A stretch of 64,000 bases of DNA from Novosphingobium flavum (GCF_014230315.1 NZ_JACLAW010000002.1:310001-374000), one strand, 5' to 3'; shown: positions 8,925 through 18,223, counted from the stretch's first letter. Notes: generated by a model not told the origin, from the sequence alone. Numbers and translations: made by a program.

Positions 8925-9452
8925 ATGCGCCACGCCGCCAATGCCTCGCTCGCCATCGCGGAATTCCGCGAATTCGCCTCGTTCGGGCCGCAGGAGCAGC
9001 GCTACATCAAGCGCAGCCTCGACGTCGGGCTCGGCCGGCAGGACGCGTTCAAGCTCTGGGCCCGCGATGCCGAGGAAACCGCCTCGATCCGCAGCCAGTA
9101 CGTCGCCTATCAGGAGCTCAAGATCCTGCGCCGCACGATCCCGGCCGACGGCAGTTTTGACGGCGTCGAAAGCTTCATGGGCAAGCTGATCCGCGTCTCG
9201 GCCTTCGATCTGGCGCAGGACCGGCTGACCGGCTTCTCCTCCTACCGCTTCCTTTACGAGCGCCTGCTCGGCCCCGACGTGCGGCCCTGGCTGCCCGCCG
9301 CCTTCTGCGGTGCGGCCGCCCTGCCGCAGATCCGCCCTTCCTCGCGCAAGCAGCTGCTCCAGTCGATCAGCGAAGCCGCCGCCACCGCGCCCGGCTGGTC
9401 CGATGCGGCGCCCTGCTTCTTCCCCGAATGGGTGGAGAAGGAAGCGGCCTGA
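8925..9452 (+). CDS. conserved-looking protein of unknown function
   Basis: A 175-residue cytoplasmic protein, mainly alpha-helical and charged in its first 130 residues, with no family I recognise. The ATG at 8925 is preferred over 8883 because an AGGGA ribosome binding site precedes it. Third-position GC is as high as in neighbouring genes, supporting a real gene. A CtrA-like site lies upstream and a mosaic repeat follows directly. Confidence 0.6.
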   Translation: MRHAANASLAIAEFREFASFGPQEQRYIKRSLDVGLGRQDAFKLWARDAEETASIRSQYVAYQELKILRRTIPADGSFDGVESFMGKLIRVSAFDLAQDRLTGFSSYRFLYERLLGPDVRPWLPAAFCGAAALPQIRPSSRKQLLQSISEAAATAPGWSDAAPCFFPEWVEKEAA

Positions 9453-9458
9453 AGTCTC

Positions 9459-9608
9459 CCCGCCAAGCGGAATGAATTCTTTGTTTATGCAGGGGTTAAG
9501 ACCCCCGCACCCCAAAACGTCTGCCGGCGATGCGGCCGGACGCAAGGCCGCCTTCGGCACAACATCGGCGCTGGCAGACGGCTTGGGGTCCGGGGCCCTT
9601 GGCCCCGG
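9459..9608 (+). repeat. mosaic palindromic intergenic element, copy 3 (complete)
   Basis: Degenerate small stem (CCGCCAAGCGG, 9460-9470); module A GCAGGGG...CCCCCGC (9489-9508); module B arms CGTCTGCCGGCGATG (9518-9532) and the near complement ending CTGGCAGACG (9571-9580); module C CCGGGGCC-CTT-GGCCCCGG (9590-9608). The spacer inside B (CCTTCGGCACAACATCGGCG) closely matches that of copy 4. Confidence 0.85.
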
Positions 9609-9629
9609 ATTCAGTCCTTCAGCCTTGCC

Positions 9630-11441
9630 TCACCCCTTGTAAAGCCTGTCCAGCCGCTCGCCGTAGCGCGCCTTGAGCTTGTGCCGCCGGATCTTCAGGC
9701 TCGGGGTCATTTCCTCGTTCGCGATGGAGAACGCCTCGTCGGCAAAGGTGAACTGGCGGACCTTCTCGATCACCGAGAGGTCGCGGTTGACCCGGTCGAT
9801 CGCCTCGCGAATCGCGCTGCGGAAGGCGGGCAGGTCCTGCAACTCGTCGAAATCGAACTTCTCGTCTTCGGCCCGCGCCCATTCCAGCGCCCATTCGGCA
9901 TCGGGCACGATCAGGCCAACCACGTAGGGCCGCTTGTCGCCGATCACCATGGCCTGGGCGATCTCCGGCTGGAGGGTGAGCATGCCCTCGATCTTCTGGG
10001 GCGAGATGTTGTCGCCCTTGTCGTTGACGATCATGTCCTTCTTGCGGTCGGTGATCATGATCCGCCCGGCCTCGTCGAAGTGGCCGATGTCGCCGGTGTG
10101 GAGCCAGCCGTCCCGGATCGCCTTGGCCGTTTCGGTCTCGTTGCGCCAATAGCCGTGCATGACCAGTTCGCCGCGCACGAGGATCTCGCCGTCCTCGGCG
10201 ATCTTCACTTCCACGCCGGGCAGCGGCGGGCCGACCGTGTCCATCTTGAGGCCTGCGGCGGGGCGGTTGCAGCTGATCACCGGCCCGGCCTCGGTCTGGC
10301 CATAGCCCTGCAGCAGGGTCAGCCCCATCGCCGAAAAGAAGGTCCCGATCTCGGGATTGAGCGGCGCCCCGCCCGAAACCATCGCCTTGATCCGCCCGCC
10401 GAAGCGCGCCCGCACCTTGGGCCGCAGCAGCTTCTCGATCACGAAATCCCATGGCCGGTCGACCAGCCGGGCCTCTCCCGGCTGGCCCCGCGCCGCCACG
10501 CGCAGCGCCTTGTCCATCAGGAAATTGGCGATCCGGCCCTGCTTCTCGACCGATTTCATGATCCGCGTGCGCAGCACCTCGAACAGGCGCGGCACCACCA
10601 CCATCACGGTGGGGCGCACTTCCTCGATATTGCTGGCGAGCTTTTCCAGCCCCTCGGCGTAATAGATGTGCGCGCCCATGCCCATCGGCAGGAACTGCCC
10701 GCCGGTATGCTCATAGGCGTGGGAGAGCGGGAGGAACGAGAGGAATACCTCGTCGTCCCAGCCGAAGTCCTCGGCCAGGACCTCGGCCGCCCCGGCCACG
10801 TTGCGCAGGATCATGCCGTGGTGCTGGCGCACCCCGCGCGGGGATCCCCCGGTCCCGCTGGTATAGATCAGGCAGGCCAAGTCCTCGCGCCCGATCCCGG
10901 CGATCCGCGCGTCGACGCGGGCGCGGGCGGCGGTCTCGTCGCCGGTCAGCAGGTCCGCCCACAGGTGGGCGTGGCGGTCGCCCAGCTGCGGCAGCTTGAA
11001 GTCCTCCAGCGCGATCACGTGAGCGATGTTGCTGCGCAGGACGGCGGGGAGCAGCGCCTTGGCCAGCTTGCCGTCGGCCACGATCACCGCCCGTGCGCCG
11101 GAATTGTCGATCACGTGGGCATGATCGCGCTCGGTATTGGTGACATAGGCCGGCACCGTGACCAGCCCGGCGGCCATGATCGCCATGTCGGCGATGAACC
11201 ATTCGGGACGGTTGTCCGAGACCAGCATCACCCGGTCGCCCGGCTCCAGCCCCATCGTGGTCAGCGCGTCGGCCAGCAGGCAGGCCTGCCGCGCCACCTC
11301 GCGCCAGGTCAGCGCGGTCCAGTGGCGGCCGGTGCCATTGGCGCTCTTGGCCCAGAGGAACGGCTTGTCCGCCAGCTCGTCCGCCCGGGCAAGGAACAGG
11401 GCAACGAGATTGGGACTCGCGTCGAAATCGGTAAGCTGCAC
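9630..11441 (-). CDS. long-chain fatty acid-CoA ligase (AMP-forming)
   Basis: A 603-residue acyl-CoA synthetase. Adenylation motifs are present: YTSGTGGSPRGV (the family P-loop, with GG where SGTTG is usual), GYGQTEAGPV, and the hinge region WLHTGDIG with DRKKDMIV downstream. The form is that of FadD15-like long-chain ligases with the insertion near MVVVPRLFEVLRTRI. It activates fatty acids for beta-oxidation or lipid synthesis. GTG at 11441 is chosen for its GAGGA ribosome binding site and normal N-terminus. Confidence 0.93.
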   Translation of the reverse strand: MQLTDFDASPNLVALFLARADELADKPFLWAKSANGTGRHWTALTWREVARQACLLADALTTMGLEPGDRVMLVSDNRPEWFIADMAIMAAGLVTVPAYVTNTERDHAHVIDNSGARAVIVADGKLAKALLPAVLRSNIAHVIALEDFKLPQLGDRHAHLWADLLTGDETAARARVDARIAGIGREDLACLIYTSGTGGSPRGVRQHHGMILRNVAGAAEVLAEDFGWDDEVFLSFLPLSHAYEHTGGQFLPMGMGAHIYYAEGLEKLASNIEEVRPTVMVVVPRLFEVLRTRIMKSVEKQGRIANFLMDKALRVAARGQPGEARLVDRPWDFVIEKLLRPKVRARFGGRIKAMVSGGAPLNPEIGTFFSAMGLTLLQGYGQTEAGPVISCNRPAAGLKMDTVGPPLPGVEVKIAEDGEILVRGELVMHGYWRNETETAKAIRDGWLHTGDIGHFDEAGRIMITDRKKDMIVNDKGDNISPQKIEGMLTLQPEIAQAMVIGDKRPYVVGLIVPDAEWALEWARAEDEKFDFDELQDLPAFRSAIREAIDRVNRDLSVIEKVRQFTFADEAFSIANEEMTPSLKIRRHKLKARYGERLDRLYKG

Positions 11442-11524
11442 GGTCGATCCTCGCCCCTTATGAGGGCGCAATCTAGAACCGTGGCAGGAATGCCACAAGG
11501 CTTAGCGGTTCGGCCCGCTGCGAA

Positions 11525-13255
11525 TCAGGGGGTCACGGCCGCCCCTTCGCTGCGCGGATCGGCCGCGCCGAGCAGGCCGCCGGCCGTCACCTCGATCGCA
11601 TTGGCCTTGAAGCTGGCCTCGCGCGCCCGCACGTCGGCATGGCCCAGCGCCTTCAGCGCGGGGATCATCGCCTCGTGCGCGGTGCCCTTCTCGACGAAGA
11701 CCGTATTGCCCGGGGCATAGAGCACCGGCAGGGCAATCGCGTCGCGCGCCGAAAGGTGCCAGTCGAGCACGCCGATGATCGCCTTGGCCACCTGGGCCGG
11801 GATCGTCGTCCCCCCGGCGGCGCCGACCGCCAGCTTGAGGTGCCCTTCACCGTCGTAGATCAGGCTCGGCGCCATCGAGCTGCGCGGGCGCTTGTGTGCG
11901 GCCACGGCATTGGCGGCGGGCTTGCCGTTCTGTTCGGGGGCGAAATTGAAGTCGGTCAGCTCGTTGTTGAGGAAATAGCCGTTCACCATCAGGCCAGAGC
12001 CGAACACGCTCTCGACCGTGTTGGTATAGGAAACCGCCGTTCCGGCGCGGTCCACCGCCACGAAATGGGTCGTACCGTGTTCCTCGGCTCCCTCGGTCGT
12101 GGCGCGGGCGAGGGTCTGGGCGCCCGGCGGGGTGCCGGGGCTGACGAGGGCCAGGGTCTTGGCCGGATCGATCAGGGCCGAGCGCGCGGCGAGATAGGCC
12201 GGGTCCATCAGGCCCGTGGCGGGCACGGTCACGAAGTCGGGATCGCCGATCCAGCGGTCGCGGTCGGCATAGGCCAGCCGCATCGATTCGGCGATCAGGT
12301 GCCAGGCCACCGGCGAATCCGGCCCGAGCGCGGTGAGGTCGAAGCGTTCGAGCTGCTTGAGGATGGCGAAGACCGTGGTCGCGCCCGAGCTGGGCGGCCC
12401 CATCCCGCAGATCCGCCACTGCCGGTACATCCCGCAGAGCGGCTGGCGCACCGGGGCGGCATAGGCGGCAAGATCGGCCTCGGTCATCGGCGAGGGCGCG
12501 GCGGGGGCATTGTTGACCTCGGCGACCAGCGCCCTGGCATTGGCCCCGGCGTAGAAGGCCCCGGGTCCGTCCTTGGCGATGCGGGTCAGCATGGCGGCGA
12601 GCGCCGGGTTCTTCACCCGCGTGCCGATCGGCAGCGGCTCGCCATCCTTGCCATAGTAGAGCGCGCGGGCATCGGCATCGAACGTGCCGCTGCGGCGCGA
12701 ACGGGTCAGCATGGTCTCAAGCCGGGGCGTGATCAGGAACCCGTCCCGCGCCAGCTTGATCGCCGGCTGGAACAGCGCCGCCCAGGGCAGCTTGCCCCAG
12801 CGCCCGTGCGCCGTGGCGGCCAGCGCCAGCGCGCCCGGCACGCCCACGCTCTTGCCGCCCGGCACGAAGGTCTGGAACGGCGCGGGCTTGCCGTCCTTCA
12901 TGAACCATTGCCCGTCGGCCGCTGCGGGCGCGAATTCGCGCCCGTCGACCGTCTCGACCTCGCCCTTGGCATCGCCGCGCACGAGGAAGCCGCCGCCGCC
13001 GATCCCCGAGCTTTGCGGCTCGACCACGTTGAGCGCCAGCATCACCGCGAGCGCCGCATCGGTCGCGCTTCCGCCCTTGCGCAGCATCTCGATCCCGGCC
13101 TCGGCCGCGCGGCTGTCCGCAGCCGAGACCATGCCCGGAACGTGAACTGCCGGAGGCGCCTTGGCCTGGGCCGGAACGGCAAGCGAGGTCGCAGCGACCG
13201 ACAGGGCGAGTGCGAGGGTGACCGGTGAGGCGCGCGAAACGCGGGATAGGTTCAT
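11525..13255 (-). CDS. ggt: gamma-glutamyltransferase
   Basis: A 576-residue periplasmic Ntn-hydrolase precursor. A signal peptide covers about residues 1-32. The autoprocessing site is HGTTHF, with Thr395 expected to become the N-terminal nucleophile of the small subunit. The SSGIGGGGF motif (82-90) and a GPPSSG motif (286-291) are also typical. It hydrolyses or transfers the gamma-glutamyl group of glutathione. It lies 10 bases after pyrD on the same strand. Confidence 0.93.
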   Translation of the reverse strand: MNLSRVSRASPVTLALALSVAATSLAVPAQAKAPPAVHVPGMVSAADSRAAEAGIEMLRKGGSATDAALAVMLALNVVEPQSSGIGGGGFLVRGDAKGEVETVDGREFAPAAADGQWFMKDGKPAPFQTFVPGGKSVGVPGALALAATAHGRWGKLPWAALFQPAIKLARDGFLITPRLETMLTRSRRSGTFDADARALYYGKDGEPLPIGTRVKNPALAAMLTRIAKDGPGAFYAGANARALVAEVNNAPAAPSPMTEADLAAYAAPVRQPLCGMYRQWRICGMGPPSSGATTVFAILKQLERFDLTALGPDSPVAWHLIAESMRLAYADRDRWIGDPDFVTVPATGLMDPAYLAARSALIDPAKTLALVSPGTPPGAQTLARATTEGAEEHGTTHFVAVDRAGTAVSYTNTVESVFGSGLMVNGYFLNNELTDFNFAPEQNGKPAANAVAAHKRPRSSMAPSLIYDGEGHLKLAVGAAGGTTIPAQVAKAIIGVLDWHLSARDAIALPVLYAPGNTVFVEKGTAHEAMIPALKALGHADVRAREASFKANAIEVTAGGLLGAADPRSEGAAVTP

Positions 13256-13265
13256 GATTGAAACG

Positions 13266-14312
13266 TTATTCGGTCCCTACCGCCTCGGCAATGGCCGAAA
13301 ATCCGTATTGCCGCAGCAGTTGCTCCAGCCCGCGGGTGATCGTCCGGGCGATCCCCGGTCCTTCGTAGACCATGGCCGAATAGAGCTGGACGAGGCTGGC
13401 CCCGGCCCGGATGCGGGCAAAGGCGTCCTCGGCCGTGGCGATCCCGCCGACGCCCACCAGCGGTACATTGCCGCCGGTCGCGCCGCGGAAATCGCGCAGC
13501 CGCTGCAAGGCAAGGTCCTTGAGCGGCGCGCCCGACAGGCCGCCCGATTCCCCGGCATGGGGCGAGCTGAGCGGCGGGCGCGAGATGGTCGTGTTGGTCA
13601 CGATCAGGGCGCCCAGCTGCTGCTCGACCGCGATCCGGCTGATCGCGTCGATGTCGGCCGCTTCGAGGTCCGGCGCCACCTTGAGGAAGATCGGCGGGCC
13701 AACCTCGCCGCGTCCCTCGCGCACGGCCTCGATCACGGCGGTCAGCGCGCCCTCGTCCTGCAGCGCGCGCAGCCCCGGCGTATTGGGGCTGGAGACGTTG
13801 ACCGCGAGATAGCTCGCCAGCGGGGCCATCAGTCGCGCCATCGTGGCATAGTCGGCCACACGGTCGGCCGAATCCTTGTTGGCGCCGATGTTGATGCCCA
13901 CCACGCCGGGCCGCCCGGCGCGCGTCGCCAGCCGTTCCACCGCCGCGCCGGCGCCGCCGTTGTTGAAGCCGAGGCGATTGATGACGGCGCGGTCTTCCTC
14001 GAGCCGGAACAGGCGCGGCTTGGGATTGCCGGCCTGGGGCAGGGGCGTGATCGAGCCAACCTCGGCATAGCCGAAGCCGAGGCCGAGGATCGCGTCCGGC
14101 ACCTCGCCGTCCTTGTCGAATCCGGCGGCAAGGCCGACCGGGTTGGGAAAGGCGATGCCGGCCACTTCGCTCGCCAGCGGCCCCTGTGCAGGTGCAGCAG
14201 GAGCAGAGCCGCCGCGCAGCTTGAGCGCGGCAAGGGCAAGGCCGTGGGCACGTTCGGCGTCGATTCGGAACAGGCTGCCGCGCAGGGCGGCATAAATCAG
14301 GGAATTGGCCAT
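13266..14312 (-). CDS. pyrD: dihydroorotate dehydrogenase, class 2 (quinone)
   Basis: A 348-residue membrane-associated class 2 enzyme oxidising dihydroorotate to orotate with quinone in pyrimidine synthesis. Family motifs include GLAAGFDKDGE, GFGYAEVGSITPLPQ, NRLGFNNGGA, NVSSPNTPGLR and the FMN-phosphate site VGVGGIATAEDA. The N-terminal RIDAERAHGLALAAL helix is the membrane-contacting extension of class 2. A long upstream in-frame stretch reaches 14450 but is outside the family. Confidence 0.96.
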   Translation of the reverse strand: MANSLIYAALRGSLFRIDAERAHGLALAALKLRGGSAPAAPAQGPLASEVAGIAFPNPVGLAAGFDKDGEVPDAILGLGFGYAEVGSITPLPQAGNPKPRLFRLEEDRAVINRLGFNNGGAGAAVERLATRAGRPGVVGINIGANKDSADRVADYATMARLMAPLASYLAVNVSSPNTPGLRALQDEGALTAVIEAVREGRGEVGPPIFLKVAPDLEAADIDAISRIAVEQQLGALIVTNTTISRPPLSSPHAGESGGLSGAPLKDLALQRLRDFRGATGGNVPLVGVGGIATAEDAFARIRAGASLVQLYSAMVYEGPGIARTITRGLEQLLRQYGFSAIAEAVGTE

Positions 14313-14533
14313 GCGGGCGGCTATGGCAGGGCCCCGAGGCCGAGTCGATTCCCTACTAACTTGCGATATGGATTTCCAATTCCGGGATGAAACCGATTGC
14401 TGTTGCATAAGTGCATCACTTTTCGCACCTGCAATGTCGATTCCATACAATTACCGAGGGCCGAGTCGGGCCTATCCCCGTTGTGCGACCCGAAGGGCTC
14501 GTCGCACTCGTGCGGAGAGTTCCTTGACTTAAC
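14313..14533 (+). ncRNA. candidate small RNA upstream of an orphan terminator
   Basis: No gene is evident between pyrD and the rrf2 regulator, yet a strong plus-strand terminator (14534-14577) closes this stretch. Upstream lies a stem GTGCGA / TCGCAC enclosing CCCGAAGGGCTCG, followed by a further hairpin-prone CGCACTCGTGCG. The simplest reading is a short structured transcript of about 100-200 nt ending at 14577. I could not place a convincing promoter or match it to a known RNA family; the coordinates only bound the gap. Confidence 0.35.
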
Positions 14534-14577
14534 GGCGGCGAGACGACGCAAGGCGTTCGTTTCGCCGCCCTTTTTTT
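14534..14577 (+). terminator. strong intrinsic terminator with no obvious upstream gene
   Basis: Outer stem GGCGGCGA / TCGCCGCC (14534-14541 and 14562-14569), extended inside by a bulged helix with loop AAG, followed by seven T residues (14571-14577). The nearest upstream gene (pyrD) is transcribed the other way. Confidence 0.85.
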
Positions 14578-14648
14578 GTTGGCCATGCTGCGCTGCGGCG
14601 GATTGGCACCGTCGGCGATTGTAAAGCGCGGGGTGTGCGCCTAGATAA

Positions 14649-14678
14649 CCGGAACGAATCAATCCGATTTCGTTCCGG
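14649..14678. promoter_or_regulatory. perfect inverted repeat upstream of the SUF operon
   Basis: CCGGAACGAA and TTCGTTCCGG (14649-14658 and 14669-14678) separated by 10 bases, ending 9 bases before the rrf2 start and overlapping its GGAG ribosome binding site. Position and symmetry suggest the operator of the Rrf2 regulator, or an mRNA hairpin masking the ribosome binding site. GGAAC-N16-GTT also resembles an EcfG stress promoter, but it would sit too close to the start codon. Confidence 0.55.
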
Positions 14679-14687
14679 AGCCCTTCC

Positions 14688-15149
14688 ATGCGCTTGTCCA
14701 GCATGGCCGACTATGCCGTCCTGACGATGACCGCGGCCTCGCGGCATTGCGGCCGCGCGCGGGTCAGCGCCGCCCAGCTGGCGGAAGAAACCGGGCTTCC
14801 CGTCCCCACCGTGCAGAAACTGGTCAGCCGGCTCGCCGCCGCCGGGCTGATCCGCTCGTCGCGCGGGCAGGGCGGTGGGCTCAAGCTCTCGCGTCCGGCC
14901 GCGGCGATCACGCTCGCCGATATCGTCGAGGCGGTTGAAGGCCCGATCGCCATCGCCTCCTGCGTCGAGCAGGGCAAGCACGATTGCTCGCTGGAAGCCG
15001 GCTGCATGCTGCGTCCGCACTGGCCGGTGGTCAACCAGGCCCTGCGCGGCGCGCTGGCCCAGGTCTCGCTGGTCCAGCTCGCCAGCCCTTATCAACACGT
15101 CCCCCACCTGCCGATGGAGCACAGTCCAGCCGTGGAGTTGCAGTCATGA
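14688..15149 (+). CDS. Rrf2-family Fe-S cluster assembly regulator
   Basis: A 153-residue winged-helix regulator of the IscR/SUF-regulator type. The helix-turn-helix occupies about residues 27-55 and a wing follows ([11 protein letters not shown]). Three cysteines, Cys92, Cys100 and Cys106, in the pattern C-x7-C-x5-C match the [2Fe-2S] ligand site. It probably senses Fe-S status and represses its own operon through the upstream palindrome (inference). Its stop overlaps the sufB start by 4 bases. Confidence 0.9.
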   Translation: MRLSSMADYAVLTMTAASRHCGRARVSAAQLAEETGLPVPTVQKLVSRLAAAGLIRSSRGQGGGLKLSRPAAAITLADIVEAVEGPIAIASCVEQGKHDCSLEAGCMLRPHWPVVNQALRGALAQVSLVQLASPYQHVPHLPMEHSPAVELQS

Positions 15150-16627
15150 CCGAAGAAACCACGGTCAAGGATCAGGCGGCACGCGATGCCGCCGCCCGCG
15201 TTGCCGAGTACGAGCACGGCTGGGTCGCCGATATCGAGCAGGAATATGGCCCCAAGGGCCTGTCCGAAGATACGGTTCGCTTCATCTCGGCCAAGAAGAA
15301 CGAGCCCGAATGGATGCTCGAATGGCGGCTCAAGGCCTATCGCTACTGGCTGACCATGCCGATGCCGGACTGGGCCAAGCTCAAGATCCCGCCGATCGAC
15401 TATCAGGAGGCCTATTACTGGGCAGCGCCCAAGGCCAAGAAGACGCTCGGCAGCCTCGACGAGGTCGATCCCGAAATCCTGCGCGTCTATGAAAAGCTCG
15501 GCATCCCGCTGGAAGAGCAGAAAGTGCTCGCCGGGGTGGAGGGCGCGCGCAAGGTCGCGGTCGACGCGGTGTTCGACTCTGTCTCCGTCGCCACCACCTT
15601 CCGCAAGGAACTGGAAGCGGCCGGGGTCATCTTCCGCTCGATCTCCGAGGCGATCCGCGAATATCCCGAGCTGGTCCGCAAGTGGCTCGGCAAGGTCGTG
15701 CCCCAGCACGACAATTACTTCGCCGCCCTCAACTGCGCGGTCTTTTCCGACGGCACCTTCGTCTATGTGCCCGAGGGCGTGCGCTGCCCGATGGAGCTGT
15801 CGACCTATTTCCGCATCAACGCGGAAAACACCGGCCAGTTCGAACGCACCCTGATCGTGGCCGACAAGGGGGCCTATGTCTCCTATCTCGAAGGGTGCAC
15901 TGCCCCCCAGCGCGACGAGAACCAGCTTCACGCCGCCGTGGTCGAACTGGTCGCGCTCGACGATGCCGAGATCAAGTATTCCACCGTGCAGAACTGGTAT
16001 CCCGGTGATGCGCAGGGGAAGGGCGGGATCTACAATTTCGTGACCAAGCGGGCCCTGTGCCAAGGCGCGCGCTCCAAGGTCTCGTGGACCCAGGTCGAAA
16101 CCGGCTCGGCCATCACCTGGAAGTATCCCTCCTGCGTCCTCAACGGAGATGACAGTGTTGGCGAGTTCTACTCGGTCGCGGTCACCAACAATTACCAGCA
16201 GGCCGATACCGGCACCAAGATGATCCACAACGGCAAGCGCAGCCGCTCGACCATCGTGTCGAAGGGGATCAGCGCGGGCCATTCCAACAACACCTATCGC
16301 GGCCTCGTCCGCATCGCGCCCCAGGCCGAAGGCGTGCGCAACTTCACCCAGTGCGACAGCCTGCTGCTCGGCGCCGAATGCGGGGCCCACACCGTGCCCT
16401 ATATCGAGGTGCGCAACCCCAGCGCGCAGGTGGAGCATGAGGCGACCACCAGCAAGATCAGCGACGACCAGCTGTTCTACGCCATGCAACGCGGGCTCGG
16501 CCAGGAAGAGGCCGTGGCCCTGATCGTCAACGGATTTGCGAAGGAAGTGCTGCAACAGCTGCCGATGGAATTCGCGGTCGAAGCCCAGAAACTGCTGGGC
16601 ATCTCACTCGAAGGATCGGTCGGATGA
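15146..16627 (+). CDS. sufB: Fe-S cluster assembly scaffold SufB
   Basis: A 493-residue SufB subunit of the SufBCD scaffold on which Fe-S clusters are built. Typical segments are [13 protein letters not shown] near the N-terminus, PVPEGV-like [18 protein letters not shown], the [11 protein letters not shown] strand, and QCDSLLLG with the functionally important cysteine near residue 412. ATG at 15146 overlaps the regulator stop (ATGA). Coupled to the DUF559 gene downstream by another 4-base overlap. Confidence 0.97.
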   Translation: MTEETTVKDQAARDAAARVAEYEHGWVADIEQEYGPKGLSEDTVRFISAKKNEPEWMLEWRLKAYRYWLTMPMPDWAKLKIPPIDYQEAYYWAAPKAKKTLGSLDEVDPEILRVYEKLGIPLEEQKVLAGVEGARKVAVDAVFDSVSVATTFRKELEAAGVIFRSISEAIREYPELVRKWLGKVVPQHDNYFAALNCAVFSDGTFVYVPEGVRCPMELSTYFRINAENTGQFERTLIVADKGAYVSYLEGCTAPQRDENQLHAAVVELVALDDAEIKYSTVQNWYPGDAQGKGGIYNFVTKRALCQGARSKVSWTQVETGSAITWKYPSCVLNGDDSVGEFYSVAVTNNYQQADTGTKMIHNGKRSRSTIVSKGISAGHSNNTYRGLVRIAPQAEGVRNFTQCDSLLLGAECGAHTVPYIEVRNPSAQVEHEATTSKISDDQLFYAMQRGLGQEEAVALIVNGFAKEVLQQLPMEFAVEAQKLLGISLEGSVG

Positions 16628-17076
16628 CCCGCAAGACACTTTCCGTCCGCCTTGACGACGGCGCCGAGGCTGCCCGCCCGGTCCGCGCCAGCGCCGAACG
16701 CCTCGCCCGGCTCAAGGAACACGCCAAGGTCCTGCGCCGCGAGCCGACCGAGGCCGAGGCCCTGCTCTGGGGAAAGCTCGAAGGCGCGCGCCTCGGCGGG
16801 ATCAAGTTCAGCCGCAAGGCCGTGGTCGGCACCGGAATCGTCGATTTCGCCTGCCCCTCGCGCTGGCTGGTCGTCTCGCTCACCCAGCCGGGCTCCAACC
16901 CCGAAATCGATGCCTTGCAGGACCGCAAGCTGGCCGAAACCGGCATCCGCGTCCTGCGCTTCACCGCCGATGAGGTGACCGGCGAGCTTGACCGCGTGGT
17001 CAAGGAGATCGCTGCCACCGCCAACACACCGTTCGAACGCCCCGGCCGCCCGCAAGGGCGCGGGCGCCAGGGATGA
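16624..17076 (+). CDS. DUF559 (Vsr-like fold) protein inside the SUF operon
   Basis: A 150-residue protein of the DUF559/very-short-patch-repair-like nuclease fold. Family marks are the N-terminal [29 protein letters not shown], the [13 protein letters not shown] strand pair with Asp74, and D-x3-L-x3-G-I-x-VLRF. Where active relatives have E-L-D-G, this protein has SLTQPG (85-90), so the acidic catalytic residue appears lost. It overlaps sufB and sufC by 4 bases each and must be co-translated with them. A structural or accessory role is more likely than DNA cleavage (inference). Confidence 0.8.
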   Translation: MTRKTLSVRLDDGAEAARPVRASAERLARLKEHAKVLRREPTEAEALLWGKLEGARLGGIKFSRKAVVGTGIVDFACPSRWLVVSLTQPGSNPEIDALQDRKLAETGIRVLRFTADEVTGELDRVVKEIAATANTPFERPGRPQGRGRQG

Positions 17077-17837
17077 CCATGCTCCAGATCACCGACCTCC
17101 AGGCCTCCGTGGCCGACAAGCCGATCCTCAAGGGCCTCTCGCTCACCGTGAACGCGGGCGAGATTCACGCGATCATGGGCCCCAACGGCGCCGGCAAGTC
17201 GACGCTCGGCTATGTCCTCGGCGGCCGCCCCGGCTATGAAGTGACCGGCGGCTCGGTCACGCTCGATGGCCAGAATGGCGAAAAGATCGACCTGCTCGAA
17301 CTCGATCCGCACGAGCGCGCCGCCGCCGGCCTGTTCCTCGGCTTCCAGTACCCGGTCGAAATTCCCGGCGTGTCCAACGTCCAGTTCCTGCGCGAAGCGG
17401 CCAATGCCCAGCGCAAGGCGAGGGGGCAGGACCCGCTCTCGGGCGGCGAATTCCTCAAGCTGGCGCGCGAAAAGGCGGGCCTGCTGCGGATGGACATGGA
17501 CATGCTCAAGCGCCCGGTGAACGTCGGCTTCTCCGGCGGTGAGAAGAAGCGCAACGAGATGGTCCAGATGGGCATCCTCGATCCCAAGCTCGCCATCCTC
17601 GATGAAACCGATTCCGGCCTCGACATCGATGCCCTGCGCATCTGCGGCGAGGGGATCAACGCGATCATGCGCCGGCCCGACAAGGCCGTGCTGCTCATCA
17701 CCCACTACCAGCGCCTGCTCGACTATGTGAAGCCGGACTTCGTCCACGTCCTCGCGGGCGGCCGCATCGTCAAGTCGGGCGGTCCCGAACTCGCGCTCCA
17801 ACTGGAGAGCGAGGGCTACGAGGCCGTCGCCGCATGA
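17073..17837 (+). CDS. sufC: Fe-S cluster assembly ATPase SufC
   Basis: A 254-residue ABC-type ATPase of SufBCD. Walker A is GPNGAGKST (residues 36-44), the ABC signature is FSGGEKKRNE, Walker B is LAILDETDSGLD and the switch histidine is in ITHYQRLL. ATP hydrolysis drives conformational change of SufB-SufD. Its start and stop overlap both neighbours by 4 bases. Confidence 0.97.
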   Translation: MTMLQITDLQASVADKPILKGLSLTVNAGEIHAIMGPNGAGKSTLGYVLGGRPGYEVTGGSVTLDGQNGEKIDLLELDPHERAAAGLFLGFQYPVEIPGVSNVQFLREAANAQRKARGQDPLSGGEFLKLAREKAGLLRMDMDMLKRPVNVGFSGGEKKRNEMVQMGILDPKLAILDETDSGLDIDALRICGEGINAIMRRPDKAVLLITHYQRLLDYVKPDFVHVLAGGRIVKSGGPELALQLESEGYEAVAA

Positions 17838-18223
17838 TCGCGCTCGCCCTTCTGGCCGAGGCGCTGACCGCGCCGGACCCGGTGCCGCTGCGCACGGCGG
17901 TCGAAAAGTGCGACCGGGCGGGCATGGCCGCGCTCAGCCGCGACGAGCCGCATCGCCGCGCGGTCTTCGCCGCGGCGGTCTATGACGAACAACGCGCGAT
18001 CAGCGCCGAGCGGGCCGCGCTCGATGCTTCGCCCGCTGGTGGTAATGGCCCGTCGGAGGCCGGTCAGGCCACGCTCGGCGCCGCCCGCGCCGCGCTCGAC
18101 GCCCGCCAGCGCCGGCTCGACAATGCCCGTGCCGACGAGAGGGCCTGGCGCAATCTGGTGGAAGACTGGCGCGCTGATTTCCTCGCCAATTGCACCGGGC
18201 GGAGGAACGCCGATGCTCGCTGA
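17834..18223 (+). CDS. unknown protein between sufC and sufD
   Basis: A 129-residue Ala/Arg/Glu-rich, largely helical protein starting at the ATGA overlap with sufC and running 11 bases into sufD. The first 12 residues are hydrophobic (MIALALLAEALT), perhaps a weak signal or anchor. Cys27 and Cys121 are the only cysteines. Its position locks it into SUF expression, but I recognise no family and see no motif that gives a role. Confidence 0.6.
   Translation: MIALALLAEALTAPDPVPLRTAVEKCDRAGMAALSRDEPHRRAVFAAAVYDEQRAISAERAALDASPAGGNGPSEAGQATLGAARAALDARQRRLDNARADERAWRNLVEDWRADFLANCTGRRNADAR

Noticed and set aside
9681..11720. Plus-strand open frame of 679 codons
   Set aside because: It mirrors the acyl-CoA ligase gene in antisense; composition is His/Gly/Arg-rich and motif-free.
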